Shown: positions 1 to 5,992 of the stretch, one piece after another
How positions within the stretch are numbered: position 1 is the first letter of the stretch
How the letters are laid out: each line of letters opens with the position of its first letter
Assembly (NCBI GenBank): GCA_903932805.1
Contig: CAIZHO010000071.1
Location: 1-6,357 of the forward strand
Length of the DNA: 6,357 nucleotides
DNA from: an uncultured Roseiflexaceae bacterium
GTDB lineage: Bacteria > Chloroflexota > Chloroflexia > Chloroflexales > Roseiflexaceae
Direction: 5' to 3'
Made by a program: the position numbers and the translations under genes
The notes under the pieces: generated by a model
What the model saw: only the letters and a program-made list of their open reading frames with translations
Told to the model about the DNA's origin: nothing
The model's database searches: none

Positions 1-15
1 AGTCAACGTTGTCAT
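1..15 (-). CDS. Start of the next gene, probable second ABC permease (DppC/OppC type), cut by the window edge
   Basis: An ATG at 15-13 opens a frame reading M-T-T-L-T before the window ends. It lies 8 nt after the TAG stop of the DppB-type permease. A GGAG Shine-Dalgarno core at 20-23 sits within or against that stop, at a normal distance from the ATG. That spacing suggests translational coupling. In dipeptide/oligopeptide ABC operons the second permease usually follows the first, so DppC/OppC is the natural guess. Five residues cannot confirm the family: the start is seen, the product is inferred only from context. Confidence 0.5.
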
Positions 16-23
16 CTGTGCTC

Positions 24-1022
24 CTAATCTTGCTTGATACGGGGATCAAGCAGTGGGTACAAGAACTCGACGAGCACCATCAAAGTAGCCACAGACATGG
101 TGATGAACAACACAATGCCATAAATCACCAAAAAGTCATTGGATTGAATGGCTTGGGACAACTTCGATCCGAGACCCGGCAATGCGTACAATCCTTCGAC
201 GACCGCACCCGAAGTGATGATACTCCCCAACGCGAGTGCGAACCCGGTGACCTGTGGCAGCATGGCGTTCCGCAGATAATAATCACGGAAGATCACCCCG
301 CCTTGCAGACCTTTGTGTTCTGCGAAGTTGACATAGTCTTCGCCCTGAATGGTCACACCCATACCGCGCATGGACAACACCCAGCCGCCGACCGACCCGA
401 GGATCAGTGAAATCGCCGGCAAAATTTGGTGCCACATCACGTTGATCATGAAGCTGAACGACCAGTCTGGTGCGATACCGGTGGAATATGCTTGCCCGAG
501 AGGGAATAATTTCAATTTAAATGCCAGCAAGAAGAGCAGGAAGATTGCCAGCAACACCGGTGGGATGCCCATGAAGAGCACAAACGGCGTCGCAATCGAC
601 CGCATCCAGCTGGGCGACTTGGGCCATGCCGCAATTGCACCAAGGAGATTCCCGATAATGAATGACAGTATCGAAGAGACAAACAAGAGCGCAATGGTCC
701 ATGGCAGGGATTCCATGATGATTTCCATCACGGTTTTGGGGAAGCGGTTGAGTGACACACCCAAATCGAGCTGCGCAATACTGCCGATGTAATCGGTATA
801 TTGCTCAAACAAAGGTTTGTCGAGGCCGAACTTTTTGTTGTACGATGCCACGATTGTTTCGAGGTCACCAGCAGAAAAGCCACCGGTCCGCGCCAATTCG
901 GCGAAGCGTTCGCGGATCGGATTGCGGTCAGACAGGCGTGGAATGAAAAACGTAATGGTCGAGGCCGCCCAAATGACCATAATCAAGAAGCTTATACGCC
1001 GCAGGATTAAACGATATCTCAC
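24..1022 (-). CDS. ABC transporter permease, DppB/OppB type (peptide/nickel/oligosaccharide importer family)
   Basis: This 332-residue inner-membrane protein has the usual length and plan of the DppB/OppB family, which forms half of the transmembrane channel of a binding-protein-dependent importer. Hydrophobic segments lie at about residues 11-29, 106-133, 145-168, 191-216, 253-278 and 297-324, with the typical large external loop after the first. The cytoplasmic EAA-like coupling loop that contacts the ATPase is at about 229-255 (EDYVNFAEHKGL, later RNAMLPQ), and the family motif VEGLYALPGLG is at 275-285. The start is GTG, supported by AAGGAG 6 nt upstream (1029-1034). It follows the binding-protein gene by 149 bp and ends 8 nt before the next start, so it belongs to one importer operon. 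The transported substrate cannot be read from a permease of this family. No ATPase gene is in the window; it may lie further downstream. Confidence 0.93.
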   Translation of the reverse strand: MRYRLILRRISFLIMVIWAASTITFFIPRLSDRNPIRERFAELARTGGFSAGDLETIVASYNKKFGLDKPLFEQYTDYIGSIAQLDLGVSLNRFPKTVMEIIMESLPWTIALLFVSSILSFIIGNLLGAIAAWPKSPSWMRSIATPFVLFMGIPPVLLAIFLLFLLAFKLKLFPLGQAYSTGIAPDWSFSFMINVMWHQILPAISLILGSVGGWVLSMRGMGVTIQGEDYVNFAEHKGLQGGVIFRDYYLRNAMLPQVTGFALALGSIITSGAVVEGLYALPGLGSKLSQAIQSNDFLVIYGIVLFITMSVATLMVLVEFLYPLLDPRIKQD

Positions 1023-1080
1023 AGTACTCTCCTTGGCTACAGCCAGTGGATAGACAACGCCCTCGTTGTGGCGAGTACTC
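1023..1080 (-). promoter_or_regulatory. Inverted repeats around the permease ribosome binding site, possible translational control structure
   Basis: Upstream of the GTG start are three nested self-complementary elements. AGTACTC at 1073-1079 (as read on the minus strand) can pair perfectly with GAGTACT at 1023-1029, which touches the Shine-Dalgarno AAGGAG at 1029-1034 and abuts the start codon. Inside it lie a 6-bp hairpin with a 4-nt loop (ACAACG/CGTTGT, 1054-1069) and the short inverted repeat TGGCT-GT-AGCCA (1034-1045). Together these could form a three-way junction that partly hides the ribosome site. The repeats are seen; the fold and any regulatory role are inferred. Confidence 0.35.
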
Positions 1081-1130
1081 TACGTTTGCGTTTTCGAGGG
1101 TAGGTGTTGGGAAAGGAGGGGGGATGGAAA

Positions 1131-1158
1131 CCGTCCGGCATCTTGCGATGCCGGACGG
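1131..1158 (-). terminator. Perfect 12-bp hairpin after the binding-protein gene (partial terminator or mRNA-stabilising stem)
   Basis: CCGTCCGGCATC at 1131-1142 and GATGCCGGACGG at 1147-1158 are exact inverse complements around a 4-nt loop. The stem begins 13 nt after the TAA stop of the binding-protein gene. On the transcript it is followed only by UUUCC and then a C-rich run, so the U-tract is weak for a full intrinsic terminator. In importer operons such stems often protect the 3' end of the binding-protein message or reduce read-through, so that the binding protein outnumbers the permeases. That role is inferred here from position. Confidence 0.7.
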
Positions 1159-1171
1159 ACGACGGAACTGA

Positions 1172-3025
1172 TTACTTGCTGGCCTTCTTGAGGTTTGCAA
1201 TGACCAGTGGTGACGTCTGTGCCCAGAAGGCACCGTTCACACCACCAGCGACATTGTCTGCCGTTGGCCAGTTGGTCCAGTACGTCTGGTTGTATGGGAT
1301 GCGGTGGAGCCACTGGATGACTGGGACGTCGATCTGGTCCTTCCAGTAGATTTCCATTGCTTGCGTTGCCAACTCGGTGAACTTAGGATCTGCGGAACCC
1401 AAAGGTGCCATCTCGTCCAAGATCTTGTCGTAGTCAGCGTTCACGTAGCGGGAGAAGCGGTTGCCGCCCGAGGTGGTACCGATAGCAGCGCTGTAGCGGC
1501 TGTGGAACAGCTGCAATGCGGCTTCTGGGTCACCCAAGGAAGCGCCGTGCCCGAACATGTACAAGCCTTCTTTGCCGTCTGCCATGTTCTGGTATGCATC
1601 GGAACCGAAGTTCACGTCAGCATCGAAGCCAGCGGCCTTCAGCATTTCGACCAACACCGGAACGATGTCGCTGTGAATGCCTTCGAAGCCGTTGATGACT
1701 GCGTTGACGGTCTTGCCGTCTTTTTCCCACAACATGTCGGCGTTCTTGGTGAAGCCGGCTTCGGTCATCAACTTCTCGGACTCGGCGACGTCGTACTTGC
1801 GTGGCTGATACTTCTCAACCAGTGCCTTGACACCAGCGGTGTCAACGAACTTCTGCAAGCCTGGGTACAGCGGGAACGGATAGATGGTGGTGACCTTGGC
1901 GCCTTCGTAGATAACTTCGTCGATCTTGTCGCGGTCAACAGCCAAGCTGATGGCGCGGCGGACGCGAACGTCGTTGTACGGAGCGATCTGGGTGTTCATC
2001 CACAAGCTGTTTGGCCACCAGTCGAGGTACCCGTATGGTGGGTTGTTGCCGGTGTGGGTGGTCACCTTGGCGTTTTGCTTCAAGATGTTGCCGATGACCG
2101 ATGAGCGCATGTCCAGGGTTGCGTCGTACTCGTTGTTGACAACTTTCTGAGCGACCACGTCCATGTTCTGACCGACCGTGCCACCGATGTTGGTGATCAC
2201 GACACGCTTGACTTCAGGAGCGCCGATGCGGCCAGCCGCAACAGCCCACCAGTCTTCACGGACGTCCATGATCTTCTGGTTTTCGTCCCAGAGAACGACG
2301 TTGTACCCACCGGAGTGAGGCATGTCGTTGCCGCCTGGGAACTCATTCACGTCAGCCTGAGCCGACAGAATGTGTGCAGGAACGATCGGAATACCAGTGT
2401 CGAACTTCAACATCAGTACTTCGAAGGCGAAGCGAGGGGCTGGGATCTTGAAGGTCACAACGGCCGTCAGATCGTCCACTGCCTTGACTTCTTTGACGTA
2501 CTGGTCGAACTGAGCATGGTAACCAAGCTTTTCGTTCTTCATCTGGCCTTCGAAGGTGAACACAACGTCCTTGGCGGTGACAGCAACGCCGTCGCTCCAC
2601 TTGGCGTCTTTGTTCATCTTGATGGTCAACTCGGTGAAGTCTGGCTTGGTGTACTCCATGCTGTCTGCCAACCAAGGAACTTCCTTGTCAGCAAAGATGG
2701 CATAGTAGGACAATGGTTCCCACAACAGCGCGTTGCCGTTCTGGTGGGTGTAGCCTACGGTTGCCCATGGGTTCGTCACGCCTGGGTTGGCAATTGACCA
2801 TGCCAAGTTCAGGGTGTCTTCGCGAGCAACTTCAGCCAAACCGTTTGCAGGTGCTGGTTCTTCAGCAGGTGCTTCTTCGGCTGGGGCTGCGGTTGGCTCT
2901 GCTGCAGGAGCTTCCTCAGCTGGTGCTGCGGTTGGCTCTGCTGCTGGGGCTGCGGCGCCACCACATGCAACGACCAAGAAGGCCATTACGAGCAGTGAAG
3001 CCAGGGCTTTGAAGCGGAACTTCAT
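1172..3025 (-). CDS. ABC transporter substrate-binding lipoprotein, family 5 (SBP_bac_5; peptide/nickel/oligosaccharide type)
   Basis: This 617-residue secreted lipoprotein captures a solute outside the membrane and delivers it to the downstream permease. Residues 1-20 form a signal peptide (charged MKFRFK, then a hydrophobic core) ending in the lipobox V-V-A-C, with Cys21 as the lipidation site. Residues 22-62 are an Ala/Pro/Glu/Thr tether with a duplicated 13-residue unit. Family 5 signatures follow: KWSDGVAVTAKDVVFTFE at 142-159 and DVRVRRAISLAVDRDKI at 352-368. The length is slightly above the usual 520-600 residues, explained by the tether. The ATG has AAGGAG 7 nt upstream. A promoter lies about 110 nt before the start and a strong hairpin follows the stop. 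Lysine is mostly AAG, as often seen in highly expressed genes. The Y-W-T-N-W-P motif at 582-587 recalls family 5 proteins that bind oligosaccharides, but that is weak evidence. The ligand is unknown. Confidence 0.93.
   Translation of the reverse strand: MKFRFKALASLLVMAFLVVACGGAAAPAAEPTAAPAEEAPAAEPTAAPAEEAPAEEPAPANGLAEVAREDTLNLAWSIANPGVTNPWATVGYTHQNGNALLWEPLSYYAIFADKEVPWLADSMEYTKPDFTELTIKMNKDAKWSDGVAVTAKDVVFTFEGQMKNEKLGYHAQFDQYVKEVKAVDDLTAVVTFKIPAPRFAFEVLMLKFDTGIPIVPAHILSAQADVNEFPGGNDMPHSGGYNVVLWDENQKIMDVREDWWAVAAGRIGAPEVKRVVITNIGGTVGQNMDVVAQKVVNNEYDATLDMRSSVIGNILKQNAKVTTHTGNNPPYGYLDWWPNSLWMNTQIAPYNDVRVRRAISLAVDRDKIDEVIYEGAKVTTIYPFPLYPGLQKFVDTAGVKALVEKYQPRKYDVAESEKLMTEAGFTKNADMLWEKDGKTVNAVINGFEGIHSDIVPVLVEMLKAAGFDADVNFGSDAYQNMADGKEGLYMFGHGASLGDPEAALQLFHSRYSAAIGTTSGGNRFSRYVNADYDKILDEMAPLGSADPKFTELATQAMEIYWKDQIDVPVIQWLHRIPYNQTYWTNWPTADNVAGGVNGAFWAQTSPLVIANLKKASK
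2868..2945 (-). repeat. Two tandem 39-bp repeats coding the lipoprotein tether
   Basis: Two adjacent 39-bp units (2868-2906 and 2907-2945) differ at only a few, mainly third-codon, positions. Each codes for a 13-residue Ala/Pro/Glu/Thr unit containing A-A-E-P-T-A-A-P-A-E-E. A partial further copy (A-P-A-E-E-P) follows on the coding strand. The repeats lie just after the lipobox cysteine, so they set the length of a flexible spacer between the lipid anchor and the binding domain. In-frame duplication by slippage is the likely origin, and copy number may vary between strains. Confidence 0.85.
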
Positions 3026-3130
3026 TCTCTGTCTCCTTCGACAATCATCTACGTCGCTCTCTCTCGCTCAACCCCCCATCTGCGGTGTTCATGAAACATG
3101 AGAACCTGATGGTGCATTGAGAAAGAGATG

Positions 3131-3141
3131 ATTTGACAAAT
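3131..3141. promoter_or_regulatory. 11-bp palindrome ATTTG-A-CAAAT at the predicted transcription start, possible operator
   Basis: A perfect palindrome with 5-bp arms and one central base lies 3 bp downstream of the -10 box of the importer promoter, over the expected +1 (about 3137). Its core TGACAA recurs in the -35 region, where the minus strand carries TGACAAT and TGACAAC in tandem (3166-3179). A repressor bound here would block initiation. It lacks the CG centre usual for LacI-family operators, so it may belong to a different regulator. The palindrome is seen; operator function is inferred. Confidence 0.35.
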
Positions 3142-3143
3142 GT

Positions 3144-3173
3144 ATTGTAACGCCTCATCACATCAGTTGTCAA
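3144..3173 (-). promoter_or_regulatory. Sigma-70-like promoter for the ABC importer operon
   Basis: Read on the minus strand, a perfect TTGACA -35 box (3168-3173) and a TACAAT -10 box (3144-3149, five of six consensus bases) are separated by 18 bp. Transcription would start near 3137, giving a leader of about 110 nt before the ATG at 3025. The leader contains a small inverted repeat (TCATG-TTT-CATGA, 3089-3101) and a purine-rich stretch before the AAGGAG site. No known riboswitch was recognised in it. With the hairpin upstream, this makes the importer a separate transcription unit from the dehydratase genes. Confidence 0.7.
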
Positions 3174-3235
3174 TTGTCAGAATGATGCGTTCATACGCGT
3201 CGGATTTGCCTCGTTTACAGCATCTCCAAGACCAA

Positions 3236-3266
3236 ACGCCACAACTCATTGCATGAGTTGTGGCGT
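3236..3266 (-). terminator. 14-bp perfect hairpin after the dehydratase small-subunit gene, probable terminator
   Basis: The arms 3236-3249 and 3253-3266 are exact inverse complements (CGCCACAACTCAT against ATGAGTTGTGGCG, plus an outer A-T pair) around a 3-nt loop. The stem begins 18 nt after the TGA stop of the small-subunit gene. On the minus-strand transcript it continues into UUGGUCUUGG, a modest U-rich tail. Position and stem strength fit an intrinsic terminator closing the dehydratase unit; the interrupted U-tract means some read-through is possible. Confidence 0.7.
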
Positions 3267-3284
3267 ATATTCCCATCGTGTAGT

Positions 3285-3695
3285 TCAGAGTGCGTCGGGA
3301 TGGCGCAACAAACCGCGGGCGCTATACACCTCGGCTGCCTCGCGTACCAAGGCAGCACATATCGGTGCAGCATACTCCTGTTCGAGGCGATCCGCGAGGG
3401 CATCAAGCTCTGCACGGCGGGCGCGACCGGGGCGGAGCACGTTGTACATCTCGATAATCTCGCCACGTGGCACAGCGGTCAGTTCTGCTGCCCGAGCGAA
3501 GTTCTGCGCCAACGGCACATAGCCGGCAGCGCGGGCAATCTCCGCTTGCGCGAGCAAGGCACTCCGATGCACTTGCAAATCTTCGATACTGAGCGATCCG
3601 TCCAACGCAGCATCGATCGTAACATCACGGAGCGGGCGACCATTGGCAGCATGGAGTGTGTCGCCTTCGTTGTCATAGAGCGGGTAGGTGGGCAT
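3285..3695 (-). CDS. pduE: Diol/glycerol dehydratase small (gamma) subunit
   Basis: This 136-residue protein is the small subunit of coenzyme B12-dependent diol/glycerol dehydratase (PduE/DhaB3 family). It packs against the large subunit in the holoenzyme. Family blocks are clear: YPL at 4-6, NGRPLRDVTID at 18-28, NFARAAELTAVP at 65-76, IIEMYNVLRPGRA at 80-92 and ICAALVREAAEVY at 112-124. The length matches the glycerol dehydratase small subunit (about 141 residues) and is shorter than PduE (about 173), because the N-terminal microcompartment-targeting tail is missing. The ATG follows the fusion gene's TAA after three bases, and its GAGG ribosome site (8 nt upstream) lies inside the end of that gene, implying translational coupling and balanced synthesis. 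A 14-bp hairpin follows. Whether the enzyme prefers propanediol or glycerol cannot be told from this subunit, so dhaB3/gldE would be an equally fair name. Confidence 0.95.
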   Translation of the reverse strand: MPTYPLYDNEGDTLHAANGRPLRDVTIDAALDGSLSIEDLQVHRSALLAQAEIARAAGYVPLAQNFARAAELTAVPRGEIIEMYNVLRPGRARRAELDALADRLEQEYAAPICAALVREAAEVYSARGLLRHPDAL

Positions 3696-3698
3696 TGC

Positions 3699-5933
3699 TT
3701 AGACCTCTGGTTCCCAATCGAAGCGCAGTGCCTCGGGCGGCAAATCACGGATTTCTTCACTTTCACGCCGATGAAGCAATGCAGTTTTGACAATCAAGCG
3801 CAAGCGGGCCCAGTTATCAACCGACACCGGTACCGGCGTGGTCATTTTGCCTGCCGCATAGCGAGCCGCATTGCGCCCCATGGCTCGGTACGTATCGAGC
3901 GTCATACTCGGCGATTGCGAAAAAAGCTCGAGGTTGTTGAGACGCGCCAAATCGACCCGATGGATAATCGAGGTGCCGCGCGACTGAATCCCAATCGACA
4001 CGCCCGAACCGCTCAACTTTGCACCCACATGGCCGATCTCGGCGCAGTCCGACGAGCGCCAGATCCGCACCACACGGCCAATCAAGCCTTCTTCGGCGAT
4101 ACCGGTGAGCACCGCTTTGAGGACCTCTTCGTGGTCGAGTCCACCGATGGTTTTGGTGATGATGCGCCCAAATGCAGGGCCAATGGCCACAACTACTTCG
4201 GTGCTACCGCCACGTTTGGCGTTGCCATATCCTGCCAGGCTTTCGATGGGTGACCCCAACCGGTCGACGATGAAGTCACGGGGGGATTTTGCTTGGTGGA
4301 TATGCGCCATCTCGTGCCAGCGGGCACCCTCGACTCGGTAGCCGGTACCCGGCCCCGTGTAATCGTTGGGTTGATTGATGGCACTCTGCACCACAAAATC
4401 GCTCCCAAATATCGCTGCTGGCTGGAGGTAATCAGCGGCGATTCGTTGTCGCCCCATGGTCAGCAAATGCTCGGCGACATCGGCGAACCCGCGCCGTGCC
4501 AATGCGGCCACAACATCCACCATACTGCGGTCCCCCGCCAAGAATGCATCGGCAGCAACCAAATCCGGCACAATGTCGCGCACAGGCATGTCGTCACTAC
4601 TATGGGCCTGCACTGCCGCCTCGACTTCGTCGTCTGCGATTGCTGGGAAGCCGAGTTCGGCATAGACCGCCTGGATTGCCTGCGCACCGCGGCGCCGGAT
4701 CGCTTCGGCATCGGCCTCGGTAATCGAACGCGTCCCGCCATCGATTTGCATGTCACGCTGCAAGACCGCATAGTCGTCGAGGTCGTCTGCATCGAAATTG
4801 CCGCCACCGAACATATTATCCTTGCGGGGCACGGCACTATACCCTGAGAAGATAAAATCCGTCCCCGGTATGAACTGCAACATCAGTTTGGCCGAATTAC
4901 GAATCGCCGAATGCGACGCCAGCGCATCATTGCCCGAGGCGACTTCGAGCCCGAGCATCGACGCCATCAAGTTCTCAGCCAACACCGCACGCACTCCACC
5001 CGGCAATGATTCGGGGAGGGCAATACACGAAATCGATCCATTTTGGACCCCTTGGCTCCCCGCACCACGGGTCACACACAGGCAGCGCGCCTCGAGATAC
5101 AGCATCGAACGCTGTTCGGCGCTGCCCATCAATGCTTCGGACCCAGTCCCCGACGTGAAGCGCACTTTCACCCCGCGCGAGGCATATGCCGACGCGAGGA
5201 ACGCCTTGGACCATGGCGAATCGTCACCGTCGACAAACGCCTGTTCGGTGCCATACACCGACAGCGTCTCGGCATACGTCGTCAGGCCCTTCATAGCGAT
5301 GCGCAATCCCAGGGATTCTTCGACCGCACATTGGGTCATCACCCCGCCACGCCCAGTTTGTGCGCCGACGAGGATAGCAAGCGCGTTGAACGGTGCGGCA
5401 CGGGCCACCCCGACCGTTGTCTCGAGCTCGGCGAATCCCCGCAACGCCGCTTCGGCGGCGTCGGCAGCTAACAAGGCCGGGTTTTCGCGGCGATTGGTGA
5501 CATGTGCCTGATTTGCAGGGATGCGCCGGACCCGCATTTTGGCCAACCCATTCATCATTTCGAGCACGTTCATATGACGCATGATGTCGACCAGCTTGGC
5601 AGGTGTGCATCCTGTCGCCAGACGCAACACCACCGCCCGTGGAATATTGATGTCGGCCAGCATGTGTGCAATCGTCAACGAATCGAGAGCCATTGCCTCG
5701 GCTGCAACTGCCAGGTCTATCCCGTGGCGTGCAATAAACACATCAAGGGTGTCAAAATCTGCTTCGGAGCGACCGTCGAGTTCGACAACACGGCCATCGA
5801 CGATGCGGATCGACGGTGCAGGGTCATACGGACTATCCGCTACCATCAGCCCCGCTTCGGGCCAGGATTCGACGAATGTTTCGCGATTGATATCACGTTC
5901 TTCGAGGACACGGAATCGCTTCAATCCAGCCAT
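3699..5933 (-). CDS. pduCD: Coenzyme B12-dependent diol/glycerol dehydratase, large and medium subunits fused
   Basis: This 744-residue protein joins two normally separate subunits. Residues 1-552 match the large subunit (PduC/DhaB1, about 555), which holds the radical active site; residues 578-744 match the medium subunit (PduD/DhaB2), which helps bind adenosylcobalamin. A linker of about 25 residues joins them. The enzyme converts 1,2-diols (propanediol, glycerol, ethanediol) to aldehydes plus water. By alignment from memory to the Klebsiella oxytoca enzyme (offset +1), catalytic and calcium-binding residues are kept: Gln142, His144, Glu171, Glu222, Gln297, Ser302, Asp336, Ser363. The residue matching Gln336 is Ala337. 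Medium-domain motifs are AIGPAFG (583-589), LSGSGVSIGIQSRGTSIIH (640-658) and NNLELF (666-671). The medium subunit's first roughly 60 residues, including the targeting helix, are missing. The ATG has GGAG 7 nt upstream, 33 bp after the repressor gene. Cytosolic location is inferred from lack of signal or targeting sequences. Confidence 0.96.
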   Translation of the reverse strand: MAGLKRFRVLEERDINRETFVESWPEAGLMVADSPYDPAPSIRIVDGRVVELDGRSEADFDTLDVFIARHGIDLAVAAEAMALDSLTIAHMLADINIPRAVVLRLATGCTPAKLVDIMRHMNVLEMMNGLAKMRVRRIPANQAHVTNRRENPALLAADAAEAALRGFAELETTVGVARAAPFNALAILVGAQTGRGGVMTQCAVEESLGLRIAMKGLTTYAETLSVYGTEQAFVDGDDSPWSKAFLASAYASRGVKVRFTSGTGSEALMGSAEQRSMLYLEARCLCVTRGAGSQGVQNGSISCIALPESLPGGVRAVLAENLMASMLGLEVASGNDALASHSAIRNSAKLMLQFIPGTDFIFSGYSAVPRKDNMFGGGNFDADDLDDYAVLQRDMQIDGGTRSITEADAEAIRRRGAQAIQAVYAELGFPAIADDEVEAAVQAHSSDDMPVRDIVPDLVAADAFLAGDRSMVDVVAALARRGFADVAEHLLTMGRQRIAADYLQPAAIFGSDFVVQSAINQPNDYTGPGTGYRVEGARWHEMAHIHQAKSPRDFIVDRLGSPIESLAGYGNAKRGGSTEVVVAIGPAFGRIITKTIGGLDHEEVLKAVLTGIAEEGLIGRVVRIWRSSDCAEIGHVGAKLSGSGVSIGIQSRGTSIIHRVDLARLNNLELFSQSPSMTLDTYRAMGRNAARYAAGKMTTPVPVSVDNWARLRLIVKTALLHRRESEEIRDLPPEALRFDWEPEV

Positions 5934-5949
5934 CAGTGTTCTCCATCCC

Positions 5950-5992
5950 GGCCGCCGTACATGAGACTAGATCACCCCTAGTCGCGGCGGCC
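5950..5992 (-). promoter_or_regulatory. Bipartite hairpin across the repressor stop codon, just upstream of the dehydratase ribosome site
   Basis: An outer 8-bp GC-only stem (GGCCGCCG at 5950-5957 with CGGCGGCC at 5985-5992) encloses an inner perfect 6-bp stem (GACTAG at 5965-5970 with CTAGTC at 5978-5983, 7-nt loop), separated by an uneven internal loop (7 and 1 nt). The inner arm contains the repressor's TAG stop. The base of the structure is 5 nt from the GGAG (5941-5944) that serves the dehydratase. No U-run follows, so it is not an intrinsic terminator. It may modulate translation or message stability between the two genes. The pairing is seen; the role is inferred. Confidence 0.4.

Noticed and set aside
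1304..2104. Plus-strand open frame of 266 codons opposite the binding-protein gene
   Set aside because: The opposite strand clearly encodes a family 5 binding protein with conserved motifs; the plus-strand product is Val/His-rich, has no domain I recognise, and no ribosome site was evident.
3131..3160. Plus-strand promoter using TTGACA at 3133-3138
   Set aside because: No -10 box at 16-18 bp spacing and no plus-strand gene downstream; the hexamer belongs to the palindrome at the minus-strand start point.
3188..3203. ACGCGT palindrome upstream of the importer promoter as a LacI-type operator
   Set aside because: Only the central 6 bp (3195-3200) are symmetrical; flanking bases do not extend the symmetry to the 14-20 bp expected of a LacI-family site.
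3215..3466. Minus-strand frame of 83 codons overlapping the small-subunit gene end
   Set aside because: It overlaps the small-subunit gene in another frame and runs through the terminator hairpin; no ribosome site or family resemblance supports it.
3249..4253. Long open frame (334 codons) on the plus strand
   Set aside because: It lies opposite the dehydratase genes, crosses the end of one real gene, the gene junction and the terminator hairpin, and its translation is rich in Cys, His and Arg with no recognisable family. It reflects the codon bias of the genuine strand.
4798..5511. Plus-strand open frame of 237 codons opposite the dehydratase large subunit
   Set aside because: It is antisense to the most conserved part of the enzyme, including active-site codons, and looks like a shadow of that gene.
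5934..5966. Cobalamin riboswitch or separate promoter ahead of the B12-dependent enzyme
   Set aside because: The gap to the repressor gene is only 33 bp, far too short for a cobalamin riboswitch, and no credible -35/-10 pair was found in the end of the repressor gene. Any such element would be upstream of the window.
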